DNA of 64,000 bases from Torymus aiolomorphi (Eukaryota; Arthropoda; Insecta; Hymenoptera; Torymidae). Location of the stretch: assembly GCA_036365515.1 (NCBI GenBank), contig CM070874.1, positions 245,514,930 through 245,578,929 on the forward strand, written 5' to 3'. The notes under the pieces were generated by a model. That model saw only the letters and a program-made list of their open reading frames with translations, was not told where the DNA came from and made no database searches. Shown here piece after piece: positions 12,385 to 24,526 of this stretch; positions within the stretch are counted from its first letter, which is position 1, and every line of letters begins with the position of its first letter. The translations under genes and the position numbers were made by a program.

Positions 12385-12590
12385 GACTTACGTTGAAGAA
12401 TTCTAGCACGGAAAGAGACTTATGCAGACTTTATGGTACTTATGCAGACGTCTGCATAAGTAGGCAGATTATTTCTTTAGTCAAGCGTGACTTATGCAGA
12501 CAAATTCTTACACGGAACCGGACTTATGCAGACACTCTCTATAACTGGAACCCGACTTATGCAGACAAGTTTGCATAAGTCCTATATCAC
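12385..12590 (+). repeat. shared-core module B1
   Basis: The class B word GACTTATGCAGAC, exact or nearly so, is repeated at least five times in direct orientation, and its inverse GTCTGCATAAGT at least once. The core ATTATTTCTTTAGTCAAGC is at 12468-12486. A (TA)n tract follows (12598-12640). The word is unrelated to that of the neighbouring module A1 although the core is the same. Confidence 0.85.
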
Positions 12591-12594
12591 AAAC

Positions 12595-12597
<3 letters not shown>

Positions 12598-12640
<43 letters not shown>
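12598..12640. repeat. (TA)n microsatellite
   Basis: Nearly pure TA dinucleotide repeat between module B1 and the duplicated block that follows. Confidence 0.95.
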
Positions 12641-12644
<4 letters not shown>

Positions 12645-12647
12645 GAG

Positions 12648-13293
12648 CGTCCAGCAGAACCGGGCCACCGAGCGCGCGCGGTGCCTTTTTTCGCGTAAAA
12701 GGCGCTCTGTTTAACTCGCTCATAATCGTATGCTGCGTCTTTGAAAAAGAAACCAAGGACCTATATCGATAGATTTTTTTCTGCTCTTCCCAATTGCGCG
12801 ATTGTTTTTATTGCGAAACGCGTTCTTCCGGGCGAAAACTCGAGTTGAATATTGAAAGCCATTTTTCTCAAAGTATATCATGTTTTTTTTCAAAATAAAC
12901 TACACCATTGGAAAGTACAACTCTTAAGCTTCAAAACCCTATCTTAGAGAAGTTGGAGAAATAAAGAGTTTAAAAGTAACAACATGAAAAACACAGCGCC
13001 GAGGGTCCGCGCGAGCCCCTCGCGCCCGTGCGTACGGCACGTTTGCACGCTCTATTCAAATCGCTAATAATCGTGTAGCAAGTCTCTGAGAAAAGAACTA
13101 AGGACATATATCGATAGATTTTTTCCTGCTCTTTCCAATGGTGCTATTATTTTTATTCCGAAATGCTTCCTTCTAGTTGAAAATTCCATTTGAATGTTTA
13201 AACTCTATTTTTTCAATAAAATATCAGTCTTTTCTTCAAAATGAATTATATTCTTCAAAAGTACAAGTCTTAAACTATAAAATATTATATTCG

Positions 13294-13300
<7 letters not shown>
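12648..13300. repeat. tandem duplication of an approximately 340 bp block
   Basis: 12648-12990 and about 13000-13300 are diverged copies. Shared landmarks are the GCGCG-rich start, the TAATCGT box, CTATATCGATAGATTTTTT / CATATATCGATAGATTTTTT and AAAGTACAA. The copies are flanked by (TA)n tracts at 12598-12640 and 13296-13343. No ORF fits a known family. Confidence 0.75.

Positions 13301-13343
<43 letters not shown>
13296..13343. repeat. (TA)n microsatellite
   Basis: Pure TA dinucleotide tract. The minus-strand frames with IYIYIY residues over it are artefacts. Confidence 0.95.
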
Positions 13344-13346
<3 letters not shown>

Positions 13347-14189
13347 TGTAAGGTAGATGACAACCGGAAATGTCGTAAGAGCTGTAAACCGGACGCCGGA
13401 ATAAGGAGAAGAAAAGTTCGGAAAAGAAACAGCACATAAAAAAATTCAGCTCTCTATATCTTTTGAATAACATAATTTTTTTAAATAAAATCTTTTGAGT
13501 AGAGCAATGAAATGGCTTTCGATTGTGAGTAATATGCTATATAGTTTAAAGTAATGCAGACGTGTATAGGTGCATTGAATTTCTCGCACACCTATTTCAA
13601 TGTATATGTAGCACGGGTCGCTCCTTCAGTCTTCTTCTATACTTGCCTTCGGAGCGCTCCCACGCTCCTTGATTTATTGACTTAAAATTTTAACCACTAA
13701 TTAAACTGATTGAAGACTATATTTAGTTAAAATTTTAAGAGATTATCTTCACTTGTTTTTAGAAAAAAAAATGTTTTATAAAAAAGTAGAGTTTCCGTTG
13801 TCTTACGATAAGATAGTTGGCTTTTCTTCGAATCGCGAGACCATATGTGCATGTCTACACGTACTATCATACGTATGCATAAAAGAGTGCGAAAATATAA
13901 ATGAGATTAAAATGTTAATCAATGAGATTTACTTGCATAAACTTAGCAGTTTTTTCAACAGCCGTCGAAGAAGTCAGTTCTACTGTTGTACGTAAGTGCG
14001 TGCAAGCATACGATATGTCATGTGTGTATATAAACAAAAGATATCCATTGTAACAATAATAACATATATATATTATAATAGAATCATGACATTATTTTTT
14101 CTGTCCTCCGGCCGGAAAGCGCCAACTTTACGGCCGCTGCGCGAAACGAAGTTGCTGATTTCCGGCGTCGTCGGGCAGAAAAATAGTAT
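13344..14189. other. non-coding, with a fragment of the 4825 repeat
   Basis: 13680-13810 is a diverged fragment of the repeat at 4825-5250. The small frames at 13753-13995 and 13996-14277 have no recognisable domain and are probably chance. Confidence 0.45.
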
Positions 14190-14320
14190 ACACACCTTGG
14201 CCGGTAAAACAGAAAGCCTCAGATCACATGTTTGTCAACCTCGGCTTCGCCTCGGCCGACAATTACATGTGATCTGAGACGTTTCTTATTTTACCGATCT
14301 AGGTATGTAATATACTATTA
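14190..14320. repeat. foldback hairpin with a CG-rich loop
   Basis: CTCAGATCACATGT (14218-14231) pairs with ACATGTGATCTGAG (14265-14278). The pairing extends outwards with gaps through CCGGTAAAA / TTTTACCG and AATAGTATA / TATACTATT. The loop holds CCTCGGCTTCGCCTCGG, itself an inverted repeat. It could be a small foldback element or a hairpin-forming transcript; nothing decides between these. Confidence 0.75.
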
Positions 14321-16600
14321 ATTAACTATATAAATATCTATTAAAGAAACGATTAAAATGAATTTTTGCTTTAAAATATAATAAATTCAATATCTGAAAA
14401 ATTTATATTTCTTAATAACGTAAAATGGAATCTTTACTCAGAGTGACTTCAACAGTGTGACGAACAGAAGATCTTTTATTGGTTATTAGATTGTTTCCCT
14501 TTCCAAATTTATTATCTATTTTATTCTATTTTATTGAAGTAAATATAGATGTTTATATATATGGAAAGTGTTGTCAGGATGACACCACCTTTACATAGTA
14601 AAGGAAATATAGAGGGAGAAACTAATGGAAAACTGCATTAAGCGGTTCTTGTTTCTTTTTCTATATTTTTTTCGAGTTGCGGATATTTAGATTAGCGTGA
14701 GATGACTTTTCCCCTCCCCAAGGAAAGTAGAAATAAAGAGATTGAAGTTCTTATTCGTATAGTCTAGATGTTTTATTATTTTATTTAATATTACCTCTCC
14801 TTTAACAGCAGTATTCCTTTTATTAACAGAGGCCGTTGGTATTTATTAACTTAATCGGAGATATAACAATTACTGATTAATGATATTTAATTACACAATA
14901 TTTCTTAACTTGTTGTATTCCCTTTTTTTTTATAATTCTTTTATTTCGGTACTTGTAGTATTTCGTTCCTTGAATGAATTCTTTGTATCTATTATATGTA
15001 ATATTTTCTCTATCGCGGAGTATCGCGGTCTGAGTTCGTTTGAGCGTCGGCACCTGGCACGGACGAACAGCAGTCTCCACAAGAGACGGCAGAACTGAGC
15101 CGTGACCGTAGCGCACACTAACTATTTAAAGGAAAAAAAATGTAGGCTGTTTAATTATTATTCTATGCGAGATGACGCAGGTGTAAATATGTTCTCTTAA
15201 CGAGGTTACAAATCTGTACATCAGTTTTCGGGGGCTCCAGAACGCTTGACAATCAATGTGTGTATGTAGGCTAGAGACCGCCGCTTATCTCGAGCCGCCG
15301 CTTATTTCGAGCCGCCGCGATTTACTCCGTTTATTTGGGATTAGCTCCCGCGCGTGGTCTGTATTTATTTTACATTTTTGAATTCTGGGAGGAATATTCT
15401 ATTTTCATTAGAGTTTTATTTTTGTAGAATTTTTAAATAATAATTAAAAAATATTGGACGTCACAACAGTAAATGAACGAATCAGGAAAACTCAATTTTT
15501 GTTATTAAGTTAAGAGAATTAAAAATGGATTAAAAGCAAAAATCTTTTTTCGTTTATATTTGAAAATGGTTTAACTTTACGTCAGTGTAAAAAGTATAAA
15601 AAAAAAGAATAGAACTATAAGCAATTTTTTTAAAAAGTATGTAAATATATAATAAAAATGAGGAAAATGAACACGCGATCTCAATATTTATAAATACGTT
15701 TCGCCAGTGAATGAATAGTTCACCAGTGAATAAACACTCAATAACGACGATTTTATGATTTTATTCTTAAAAAGAAAATGTCTTTTATGCAGAATCTTTA
15801 TATAAAATGAAATAATAGTTTTAAAGGATTAGAAAATTATCGTTATGTTAGGTAAATAATAAAAAGAAAAATTGATATTTTCATATATTTAAAGAAAATG
15901 TTCGTTAAGTTTGTAAAAATTTACAAACTTAACTTTAGAATAAATTATCTTTTTAAGACATTGCGATCAGTGGAATGTCTGTGATCTCCAGAAAATATCA
16001 GTCTCAAATTAAATTGATCATTTCTAGATCAATAAATATTTTATTAATTTTAAAGTCTGAGCTCTACTTTCATAGCTTACCTGTTTTTTGTAAGCTATTT
16101 CAATATCAACAACGTATTCCAATAGACAAATATCACAATTCATGAATAAAAATGTATCCATCGCTGCTAGCGTTGTGGTGGTTTCCGTTATCGATGCCAA
16201 ACATTTTTTAATAAAAACGCAATTTTTTTTTTTGAATAACGTTTTTATCAAAAGAAATAAAGATAATCTCTTGAAAATTTAACTAAATATTGTAATAGTT
16301 AATTGTAATAATTGGTTAAAATTTCAAATTGATCAAATATTCTGTGAGATATTAAAGAACATTAAAAAAACATTTTTAATCTCGAATATCTGGTCGTGAT
16401 GATCATTTCTTTGTGTTTTTTGTGGGCAATGAATTTTTTTTTTTCTGTAAAATATAAAATTGTATAATAATAATTGCTTTTTAATGATAAAAAATAGAAA
16501 GAATAAAAATAAAAAGTCACAAACCATTTAACATAGTCTCACCGTACAAAATAACGTATTAAATTTTAAATATTGGGACGAAAATTAATTAAAGGAATCA
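14321..16600. other. AT-rich non-coding stretch
   Basis: No gene recognised. Two small items: three imperfect copies of GAGCCGCCGCTTAT at 15267-15320, and a perfect palindrome AAGTTTGTAA...TTACAAACTT near 15907-15931. Confidence 0.4.
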
Positions 16601-17160
16601 GTAAATTGTTTGAGGAAGCTGCGTGCCAATAAATTGGCAGCGATTTTTTTTATTGTACTATTTGTATTTAAATTATAAGAAAGTAATTTTCCTTTACGAT
16701 TATTTTTATTGTTATTGCTTTTAGTAATTTCTAATTTAATATTATTATTGTCATAATCTATAATATCGTAATGACCTGAATCATAATTGCTAGTAAATAA
16801 TAAAGTTAATTTAAACTCACTTGAATTGTGACCAAATGAATGCATATTATTTGAATTATTAAAATGTATTTTGATATTACAACTATATATTGTAATACAC
16901 AATTCCTCTACTCCTCATTACATTCTGATTGTTCATTTCGGAATTCAAAATGGCTGATCCAATATGGCGGTTAAAAGTTCTAAAAAAGCTAAGATTTTGC
17001 TCAAATCCACTTTGTTTTAGAGTTGTAAAGTTCCTCCACTATTAAAAAAAGCCTTTCCCTAGAGGAATCACCTTTTTGATCACGGTATCCTATTTATATT
17101 CTTCTAAAAGTTTTTCCAAAGTTTTTAGAAAGTGGTTGCAGTGCTACTGCAGAAAGATAC
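16601..17160 (-). repeat. Helitron-related repeat fragment, left of the copia insertion
   Basis: 16770-16915 is repeated at 22430-22560 in the same orientation (shared ATTCCTCTACTCCTCA(T/A)TACA). 17000-17160 matches 41780-41900 in inverse orientation (GATCACGGTATCCTATTTAT / ATAAATAGGATACCGTGATC). The 41.8 kb copy borders the Helitron Rep coding region, so I read these as Helitron-derived. A 105-residue open frame (16585-16902, minus) has a counterpart at 22336-22551 (minus). Both share SFG(H/N)NSS(E/D)FKL and LLFT, but I recognise no domain. Confidence 0.55.
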
Positions 17161-17456
17161 TGTTGGAGTTGGTGGATAGGTGTAGTAAAAATACTCTGGG
17201 TTATACTTAAAGAAATGACTAGTTTATTAGGTAGTGTGAATATAAAGAGGCGCTTGCCTACGCCATGCGCGAGATGCTACATGCTGGGCGTCCGAGACTA
17301 GAGAGAGAATAGCGAGAGCGGAGCGTCGCTGGCTGCCGCTCGGCATAGCTTCATAGTCTCGGACACACTAGGGAGGGGGAACTTACGTGTGTCGCGCTGT
17401 TTGTGTCTCATGAGTATGTTTATATATAGAAGGCGAAATATTCACAATATCCAACA
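17161..17456 (-). repeat. 3' LTR of the copia element
   Basis: Identical to the 5' LTR except for two substitutions (plus-strand GGTAGTG versus AGTAGTG, and TTACGTG versus TTATGTG). The adjacent GATAC is the target duplication. Confidence 0.95.
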
Positions 17457-17467
17457 CGCCTCCTTGA
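17457..17467 (-). other. polypurine tract of the copia element
   Basis: On the minus strand CAAGGAGGCG immediately precedes the 3' LTR start TGTTGG, the expected plus-strand priming site. Confidence 0.6.
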
Positions 17468-17491
17468 ATTTTCGACTTTTGTTTACATTAT

Positions 17492-19438
17492 TTATATTAA
17501 TTTTAGCGCGTTTCTATTTTTAATAAATTTGTCCTTAGATAGACTCTTAGTGAATATGTCCGCTATATTTTTTCCACTTTCTATCTTTACAATATCGATA
17601 ACACCTTTTTCGTAATTCTCATTTACATAATGACATTGTACTTCAATGTGCTTAGAATTTTTTGTTAAGTTACCGAATTTACCTATTGCTACTGCGCCTG
17701 AGTTATCCTCGTATATTTTGACAGGACTTGTAAATGTCGTATTGAAGGCGTCTTTCAAGAGATTAATTATAAATAATATTTCTGTTGTCGCTTCAGACAA
17801 TGCAATGTATTCAGCAAATGTTGAATTTTTAGTCACAGTTTTTTGTTTCTGTGCTTTCCAATATATTATATTTCCATAAATTCTTATAACAAATCCGGTG
17901 GTTGATTTTCTATCAATGTTATTACCTGCAAAGTCTGAATCGACCATACAATCGAGTTTATCCTTATTTAAGTTACAACCATAAGTTAATTTTAAATTTT
18001 TTGTTTTGTATAGATATTTTAATATTCGCATCGCGTATTTAAAATGTGTTGAATCGTAGCAACTCTGAAATCTACTTAAGTAGTTCACGCTGTAAGTTAT
18101 GTCAGGTCTTGTACCTGTGCTGATATATAATAATTCACCTATTAAATTTCGATATTTTATTGTTTCATCTGCTTTATTAGCCTGTTCGAGTTTTAAATTT
18201 GTCTCCATCGGAGTATCATAAAGTTTCGCATTTTCTAAGTTGTACTTTACAGCCAATGATTCTATATATCTTTGTTGACTTAAGGTCATTATACCTTTCT
18301 CGTTATTATAATCAATGTCGATTCCTATATATGATTTAATTTTTCCTAGATCTTTCATTACAAATCTTTTCATTAAAGCAGATTTAACTTCATTGATTCT
18401 ATCTTTATTTTTACAGCATATTAAGAGATCGTCTACGAATACTAACATGTATATAGTATCGTCGTCTGTGTTGTTTACATATAAACAGTAATCGTAATTG
18501 CTTCTTATGAACCCAAGTTCACTCACGCATTTATCAAATGTCTCATACCAAGCCTTTGGGCTTTCTCTCAATCCGTATAGTGCTTTTAATAATTTGCAAA
18601 CTTTATTTTTGCCGGTTTCATAACCTTGTGGTTCATGAATATAAACTTCTGATTTTACTTTTCCATTAAGAAATGCTGTTTCTACATCCATTTGTTCTAT
18701 GAACAGTTTATTTACGCAACAATAACTTAACAAAATTTTTAACGTTTCCATTTTCCCTACTGGCGAATAAATATTTTCCTGACATTCTCTTTGTTGGAAA
18801 CCTCTAACAACTAACCTAGCCTTCAGAGAGTCATCGCTTTTTCTTTTATAGACCCACTTTACATCAATAATCTTTTTATTTTGAGGTTTATCAACTACAA
18901 CCCATGTATTATTTTTCTTTAGACATTCAATTTCTGAATTCATAGCTTTTTGCCATTCTTTGAATTCACTGGAGTTTAACGCCTCCTCAAATGTATTCGG
19001 TACATTTGCGTTTACATAATGTATATAAATATAATGTGTTACAGGGTTTCCGTATCTTTGTACCGGACGTTTCTTTCTGTTTGATGTTCTTTTAACATTT
19101 AAATTTTCATTTGAACGATTGAAAGCATTATCGATGTTCTCATTCTCATTTTCAATATTTTCAATTTCATCGTTATTATTAATTAAATTTTCATTGTCAT
19201 AATTATTTTCAATAATACTGCTTGTATCACTACTTGAATCGTTTGATTCGTCTATATTGAATTCAATAATATTTTCATCGTTAACCTTTTCCAAACAGAT
19301 TATTTCGGTGCCGTCTTCGACAATGTGTACATGTCTGGCATTTATTACTTTGTTATTCAACAAGACTCTATAACCATTGTGCGTATATCCTACTAATATA
19401 CCTAATTCAGCTTTATCATCCCATTTTCCTTTTCTCAA
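17492..19438 (-). pseudogene. copia reverse transcriptase and RNase H
   Basis: 648 residues in one frame. The N-terminus is the end of integrase (GYTHNGYRVL, a typical copia post-integrase block) followed by an acidic Asn/Glu-rich linker. RT starts at about residue 150 (FEEALNSSEFKEWQKAMNSE). It shows QMDVETAFLNG, YGLRESPKAWY and the active site LVFVDDLLI. RNase H follows with DSDFAGNNIDRKSTTGF and EDNSGAVAIG. The domain itself looks intact; only its link to the upstream frame is broken. Its stop lies about 30 bp from the polypurine tract. Confidence 0.92.
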
Positions 19439-19479
19439 AACTTCTGGTTTTCTAACGAAGACTTTACTTCCGTAAATTT

Positions 19480-19911
19480 TTAAGTTTTGTACATTAGGTT
19501 TATTTCCAAAAAGTATTTCAAAAGGGTTTTATTTTCGTTTGAGTTAGCTATTGTACGGTTTTTCAAATAAGAGACTGTTTTAACAATTTCTGGCCAATAT
19601 TTTAATGGTATTTTGGCCTCTCTTAACAGACATCTTCCTATATCCATAGCTGATCTGTTGAATCTTTCCGCTACTCCATTTAATTGATGGACGTAGGGTG
19701 GGCAAGGTAATAATTCTATTCCTTTCTCATTTATAAATTGATAAATTTCCTTATTCAAGTACTCTTTGCCATTATCACAATTTAATTTTTTAACTCTTTT
19801 ATTAAATTTGTTTTCAACTAAATTTACATATTCTTTAAAACAAATTGCAGTCTCTGATTTGATTTTAATACAATAAACTTTACTACATTTACTGTAATCA
19901 TCAATGAAACT
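19480..19911 (-). pseudogene. copia integrase core, middle frame
   Basis: The frame containing 19480-19758 continues the integrase and is open upstream to about 19911. It includes an FIDDYS-like first motif region, NCDNGKEY for the second acidic residue and NGVAERFNR for the catalytic Glu block. It is lost again near 19500-19530, at a run in AAAAGGGTTTTATTTTCG, where the expected text resumes in the frame of the next segment. Confidence 0.85.
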
Positions 19912-21704
19912 TAAAAAAACTTTTCTTCACCAGAACCTATTGTTCTGTGTGGACCATTTAGATCAGTGTGAATTAACTCTAAAATTTCTGAAGTTTTACT
20001 TCTCTCATTTTTAAACGGTACATTAGCCATTTTACTTTGAATACAATTTGCGCATTTCATTTCATTATTTTCTAATTTATCTGGTAAACCATCTACCAAT
20101 TTATCTTTTACTAATTTGTTTAAATATTGAAAGTTGACATGGCCTAATGCTCTATGCCACTTTTCTTTTTCAGTTAATTTGACAGAGTTTACGTATAAAT
20201 CATTTTCAGAATCCTTATATATGTTACTTTTCATGACATACAAATCATTTATTTTGTTTGCTACCACAACTAATTCTCTGTTATTGTTATATATCTTTGC
20301 ATTTTCATTTTTATAAACAATAGTACTGTTTCTTGTAATTTTTGAAACGCTTAATAGATTTTTATTAATTCCTTTTACAAAATAAACATTTTTTAAGTCT
20401 ATTAATTTTTCATTATAATAATTTTTGAAATATGTTTTTATATTGCCTACTTTTGTGGCCTTTAAATTTTTACCATCTGGTAACTTTACTTCAATTGGAT
20501 TTTTTAATACAATAAATTTTTCATACATTCTCTCATCATTCACAACATGATCAGTGCATCCGCTATCTAATAACCAACTGATTTCTTTGAATTTACCATT
20601 CTTTTCGCAACTATAATTATAAACATTCGTTATTCTATTTTTATTACCACAATCTTCGCCGAAGCTTGGATTGTGATAATGATAATGCTTAGATTCTACT
20701 TCACTATAGAACACATCACTCACAATTTCTCTTTTCACTTCGTCGTGTTTGATCTCGATCATCCAGGTCTCAGCTGCTGGGTCTTCGCTGGGTTGACTGG
20801 AGTCTTCTTGCCTCTGCTGGGCTGCTCCTCTGCCACGACCACGTCTTCTGGAACTGCCTCGTTGATATCCTCGCTGGGATCCTCGTTGACCTCGACCTCT
20901 GCTCTGGGATGCTCCTCTGTTTTGGAATGCTCCTCTATTCTGGCTGGTCTGTAGTGGTCTCCAACAGTCCTTCTTGAAATGACCTTCCCGGCCACAGTTA
21001 TAACACTTTCCCTTTGTCTTGACGTTGAATGTACTTACATTTTTCCTTTTTTCGTTGTCAGGCACTGTCATTATTTTTTCTTGAATTTTGGACTTAACAT
21101 AGTCTACTGTTTGTTGAGCTTCTGGGACGAGATCAATGAAACTCCCAATAAAGCTGTAGCTTACTGGTAGTGCTCTAGTTAAATACCTCATTTTTTCCTT
21201 TTCTGGTAATGTGCCTCCAGCTGCTTTAAATTTGTTGCAGGCTTGTTCGAAATCTACAAAAAATTCTTCAACTTTCTCATAATTTTTGAGTTTAATGTCT
21301 TCTAGTTGACCTCTGCATACTATTTGCAGCGCTGTAGATTTAGTAGAGTACATGCTCTTGAATTTTTCCATCATTTTGTAAGCTGCATCGCATTGACAAA
21401 CATATTCTAATTGCTTGTCTGAAATAGTGCTTATTAATATATTTCTTGCTTTTAAATCCTTTTTCTTCCATTCATCTGGTTTATCTGTCTCAGCCCGTTC
21501 TCTTTCAGTTTGCTCTTTGCACTCTTTATACTCTAATAGAGTCATTAAGCGAAATTTCCAACTTGTATAGTTTGCACCATCAAAAATGGGAATTACTATA
21601 TCTTCGAATTTTGCTTGCTTAGCCATCTCGACTTCTTTTAATTTAATATCTTCATTCACTTTTATTTCTTCTTCTTTGGTTTTCACTTGTCCTTTAGTGT
21701 CCAT
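19911..21704 (-). pseudogene. copia Gag, protease and start of integrase
   Basis: 597 residues. The N-terminal half is a copia-type Gag (IPIFDGANYTSWKFRLMTLL near residues 38-57). It is followed by one CCHC zinc knuckle (CYNCGREGHFKKDC) and an RG-rich stretch. The aspartic protease follows with WLLDSGCTDHV (active-site DSG), then the GAG pre-integrase region (KWHRALGH, CANCIQSKM). The frame stops at 19911 just after the integrase core begins (ELIHTDLNGP). The next frame carries on from there, so this is a frameshift at an A/T homopolymer and not the natural end. The ATG at 21704 fits the family: it lies about 300 bp inside the 5' LTR and primer site. Confidence 0.9.
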
Positions 21705-22005
21705 TTCTCACGTGTATAACCTCAAATTCTGCCACGTGCTCTATTCTTGCACCGTGCAGCGTGCTTCACACAAGAAATTTAATCTGCTCGCATCGGCTTG
21801 AATTTTCGTAATTTTCCAAAAATTCTTTCTTTTATCACTTGAAGATATGTTTTATTCTTTATTCACACTTGTATTTTTCTTACTTTTGCACTTTTCCTTC
21901 AATATTTTTCACTGTCAATTTTCCGCGAGCCATGTGCTTGATTCTGCCACAATACTTGCCGAAGCTTGTATTGAGTCAGTCTTTTTCTTTTTACTTACCA
22001 ACCAC

Positions 22006-22017
22006 GCTCTGCTACCA
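22006..22017 (-). other. primer binding site, initiator tRNA-Met type
   Basis: Read on the minus strand, TGGTAGCAGAGC directly follows the 5' LTR. This complements the 3' end of eukaryotic initiator tRNA-Met (...GCUCUGCUACCA), a primer known for LTR retroelements. Confidence 0.8.
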
Positions 22018-22313
22018 TGTTGGAGTTGGTGGATAGGTGTAGTAAAAATACTCTGGGTTATACTTAAAGAAATGACTAGTTTATTAAGTAGTGTGAATAT
22101 AAAGAGGCGCTTGCCTACGCCATGCGCGAGATGCTACATGCTGGGCGTCCGAGACTAGAGAGAGAATAGCGAGAGCGGAGCGTCGCTGGCTGCCGCTCGG
22201 CATAGCTTCATAGTCTCGGACACACTAGGGAGGGGGAACTTATGTGTGTCGCGCTGTTTGTGTCTCATGAGTATGTTTATATATAGAAGGCGAAATATTC
22301 ACAATATCCAACA
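22018..22313 (-). repeat. 5' LTR of the copia element
   Basis: On the minus strand it starts TGTTGGATATTG and ends CTCCAACA. A TATATATAAA box lies near 22275-22284 (minus), close to the LTR start. Confidence 0.95.
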
Positions 22314-22900
22314 GATACCACTTGAAATATAAATCTTACGCGCCTATTAAAGTACCTCTAGGGTCACGTGGCAATGGAAAAAACTGTTTTTTCTTTTCAA
22401 CTACAATTTTTTTGCTTCCTAATCCTGAATCATAATTGCCAGTAAATAATAAATTTAATTTAAAATCACTTGAATTGTTTCCAAATGAATGAATATTATT
22501 TGAATTATAAAAATGTATTTTTATATTACAATTATATATTGTAATATACAATTCCTCTACTCCTCAATACATTCTGATTATATATTCAAATCGTTCTAAA
22601 AATTTTTCCAATGGAATTGCTTCTGATTATAGGTTCGTATCCTTCTAAAAGTTTTTCCAAAGGAATGCTTTTGACTGTACATTTATATCCTTCTAAAAAT
22701 TTTTCTAACAGGAAAAGTGGTTATGTAGGGCTATTGGCGAAGGATGACACTTTAAATAAAAATCCAACCTGTCCATTACTAGTACCTCCAGGGTAGCGTG
22801 GTGAGGAAAGAACTGTTTTTTTTGTTTCAGCTATATTTTTTTTTTGCTTCCCAATATTAAATTTTACATAATATTTACATTCTTAATATTACAAATTTTT
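22314..22900. repeat. Helitron-related repeat fragments, right of the copia insertion
   Basis: The sequence before and after the copia insertion forms one block related to 57885-58050. Shared landmarks are AAAGTGGTT, GATACCACTT, CGCGCCTA and AGTACCTC(C/T)AGGG. A second partial copy lies at 22700-22830 (AAAGTGGTTATG, TATTGGCGA, AGTACCTCCAGGGTAGCGTG). The 57.9 kb copy leads into a Helitron-type terminus. Confidence 0.65.
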
Positions 22901-22949
22901 TATAAAAATTATGAGAATGTCCTATTTTATTACATTGTTAATGTGACGT

Positions 22950-23050
22950 TGGGGAGGGGACTGAGGAAGGGTCAAGGGTGCGCTGAGGGGGTGAGAACGT
23001 GCTGAGGCAGGAGTGAGGGGGCGCTGATGCGGGCGGGGCTACTGGGGGGC
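22950..23050 (-). repeat. GC-rich minisatellite
   Basis: Imperfect units such as GCTGAGGCAGGAGTGAGGGG. The inverse (CGCTCCCGCCTCA) is repeated at 41465-41715. It marks the same Helitron-related family at two loci. Confidence 0.65.
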
Positions 23051-23869
23051 ACATGGTAACATTAATGTATATAATATAGGAAATATATATATATATATAT
23101 ATAAATGGGTAATATTGAGTCAACTGAGCAAGGTCAAAAAAATAAAAATTTTTTTTTGCTCGTTCGCAATTAGCCTATCTATTTGAAAAATGGAATATTT
23201 AAAATTTTTTCAATGATATAGATACTGTATGATTTTTTTTATACAAATTTGAAACTTTTTATATCGCACACTGTTTGGGAAAAACTTTCCAAATTGACAG
23301 TAAAAATAAGTAGAATTTTGGTCAGATCCATGCCATGAATAATGACAAAGTGTCGTTAACAAAGAACATTTGAAATGAGATCACAGCTCTACGTACGGTG
23401 TTGGAATTTTCAGCTAGAGCCTGAATTTTTCCTTCGCTGAATATCTTCAAATGTATATGGGAAATATTTTCTGTAATAAGGTATAGCAGGTTGAAGTACT
23501 TAAAAATTAAAAAAAAAAAACACTTAAATCGGGGTTCATGCTCAGTAACAGTCGAAGCAAGTATTGACAAATAACTAAATAGGCGTAATCTATGAAATAT
23601 TACTGTTTTAACAGGACTTTTCAATGAGTGCCATCTACATTAGACCACTAATTTATAATATATAGTCATCACAATGAATATTGACATGAAATTAATAAAT
23701 CATAATGTAAAGTATAACCGTCCATTCTTAAAAAAAATTTTTTCCTTAACAAAACTTTAGAATCAAAATTTCTTGCTTAAACTTTTCGCCAGCTACTTCT
23801 GTTATAAACTTGAAAAAATAAGAAACATTTTTATAACATGCAACTGCCGCACGCGAGAATGTCGTCCGA

Positions 23870-24025
23870 TACTGCATAGTGCCACACAACACTGACGTAA
23901 GATGAGTTGCCGTGCAGAAGTCCATGTAGAAAGAGTGACAATGACCACACTTGAGTTTCTCCGATGAGAAATGCCGAAGTGAGCACTGAGTCTTTCCACA
24001 CGGTCGACCGTTACATGGAGACTAT

Positions 24026-24107
<82 letters not shown>

Positions 24108-24330
24108 ATGATCTTGGTATACTCGGCTAATCAGTGTAGCGGATGAGCAGTTCCAGAGAGCAGCTGATGAGTGCTGTCGTCGCGCGACCGTCTGCTGAGT
24201 CATACCTGTGGCACGCAAGTCGCGGAACATTCAAAATCATGATAATTCCTAAACAGGAAAATATATGTGGGAATGGGAAATACAATTTCGGAAGGGACGC
24301 AAATAAATCTATACGCGAACACCGATTTTC
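23870..24330 (+). repeat. direct repeat copy 1 (partner 29240-29960)
   Basis: Shares TCCATGT(A/G)GA(A/G)AGAGTGA, CACACTTGAGT, CTCGGCTAATCAGTGTAGCG, GAGCAGCTGATGAGTGCTG and TCGCGCG with 29240-29960 in the same orientation. Copy 1 contains a GA tract. The second copy runs directly into a copia RT fragment, so the unit may be LTR or leader sequence of that copia family. Confidence 0.75.
24026..24106 (+). repeat. (AG)n microsatellite
   Basis: Pure AG dinucleotide tract inside the direct-repeat unit. Open frames across it are artefacts. Confidence 0.97.
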
Positions 24331-24526
24331 AATGTAACACATGAATATATAGATCTTTCTTAAAATAAATTACACGGGTTGTTGGTTGAGTGCAAGATGT
24401 ACATGCAGTACAAGATTAATTAAATCCAAAACACGAAAACGATAAACGCTAGGCTTGACACTCGAACGTGATACTGATTTTCCTAACGCACAGCACATAA
24501 AGCACCAAAACTACTTATTGGGTATA

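Larger units (their letters stand above)
17161..22313 (-). mobile_element. Ty1/copia retrotransposon, nearly complete
   Basis: Two 296 bp LTRs (17161-17456 and 22018-22313) differ at only two positions that I found, so the insertion is young. It is flanked by a 5 bp target duplication GATAC (17156-17160 and 22314-22318). Coding is on the minus strand, so the 22018-22313 copy is the 5' LTR. Gag, protease, integrase, RT and RNase H follow in copia order. Two frameshifts split the single expected polyprotein frame into three, so this copy is probably not autonomous. It interrupts a Helitron-related repeat. Confidence 0.95.

Noticed and set aside
13753..14277. Two adjacent ORFs (80 and 93 codons) as a possible small gene pair
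   Set aside because: The first overlaps a known diverged repeat and the second a foldback hairpin; composition is not gene-like.
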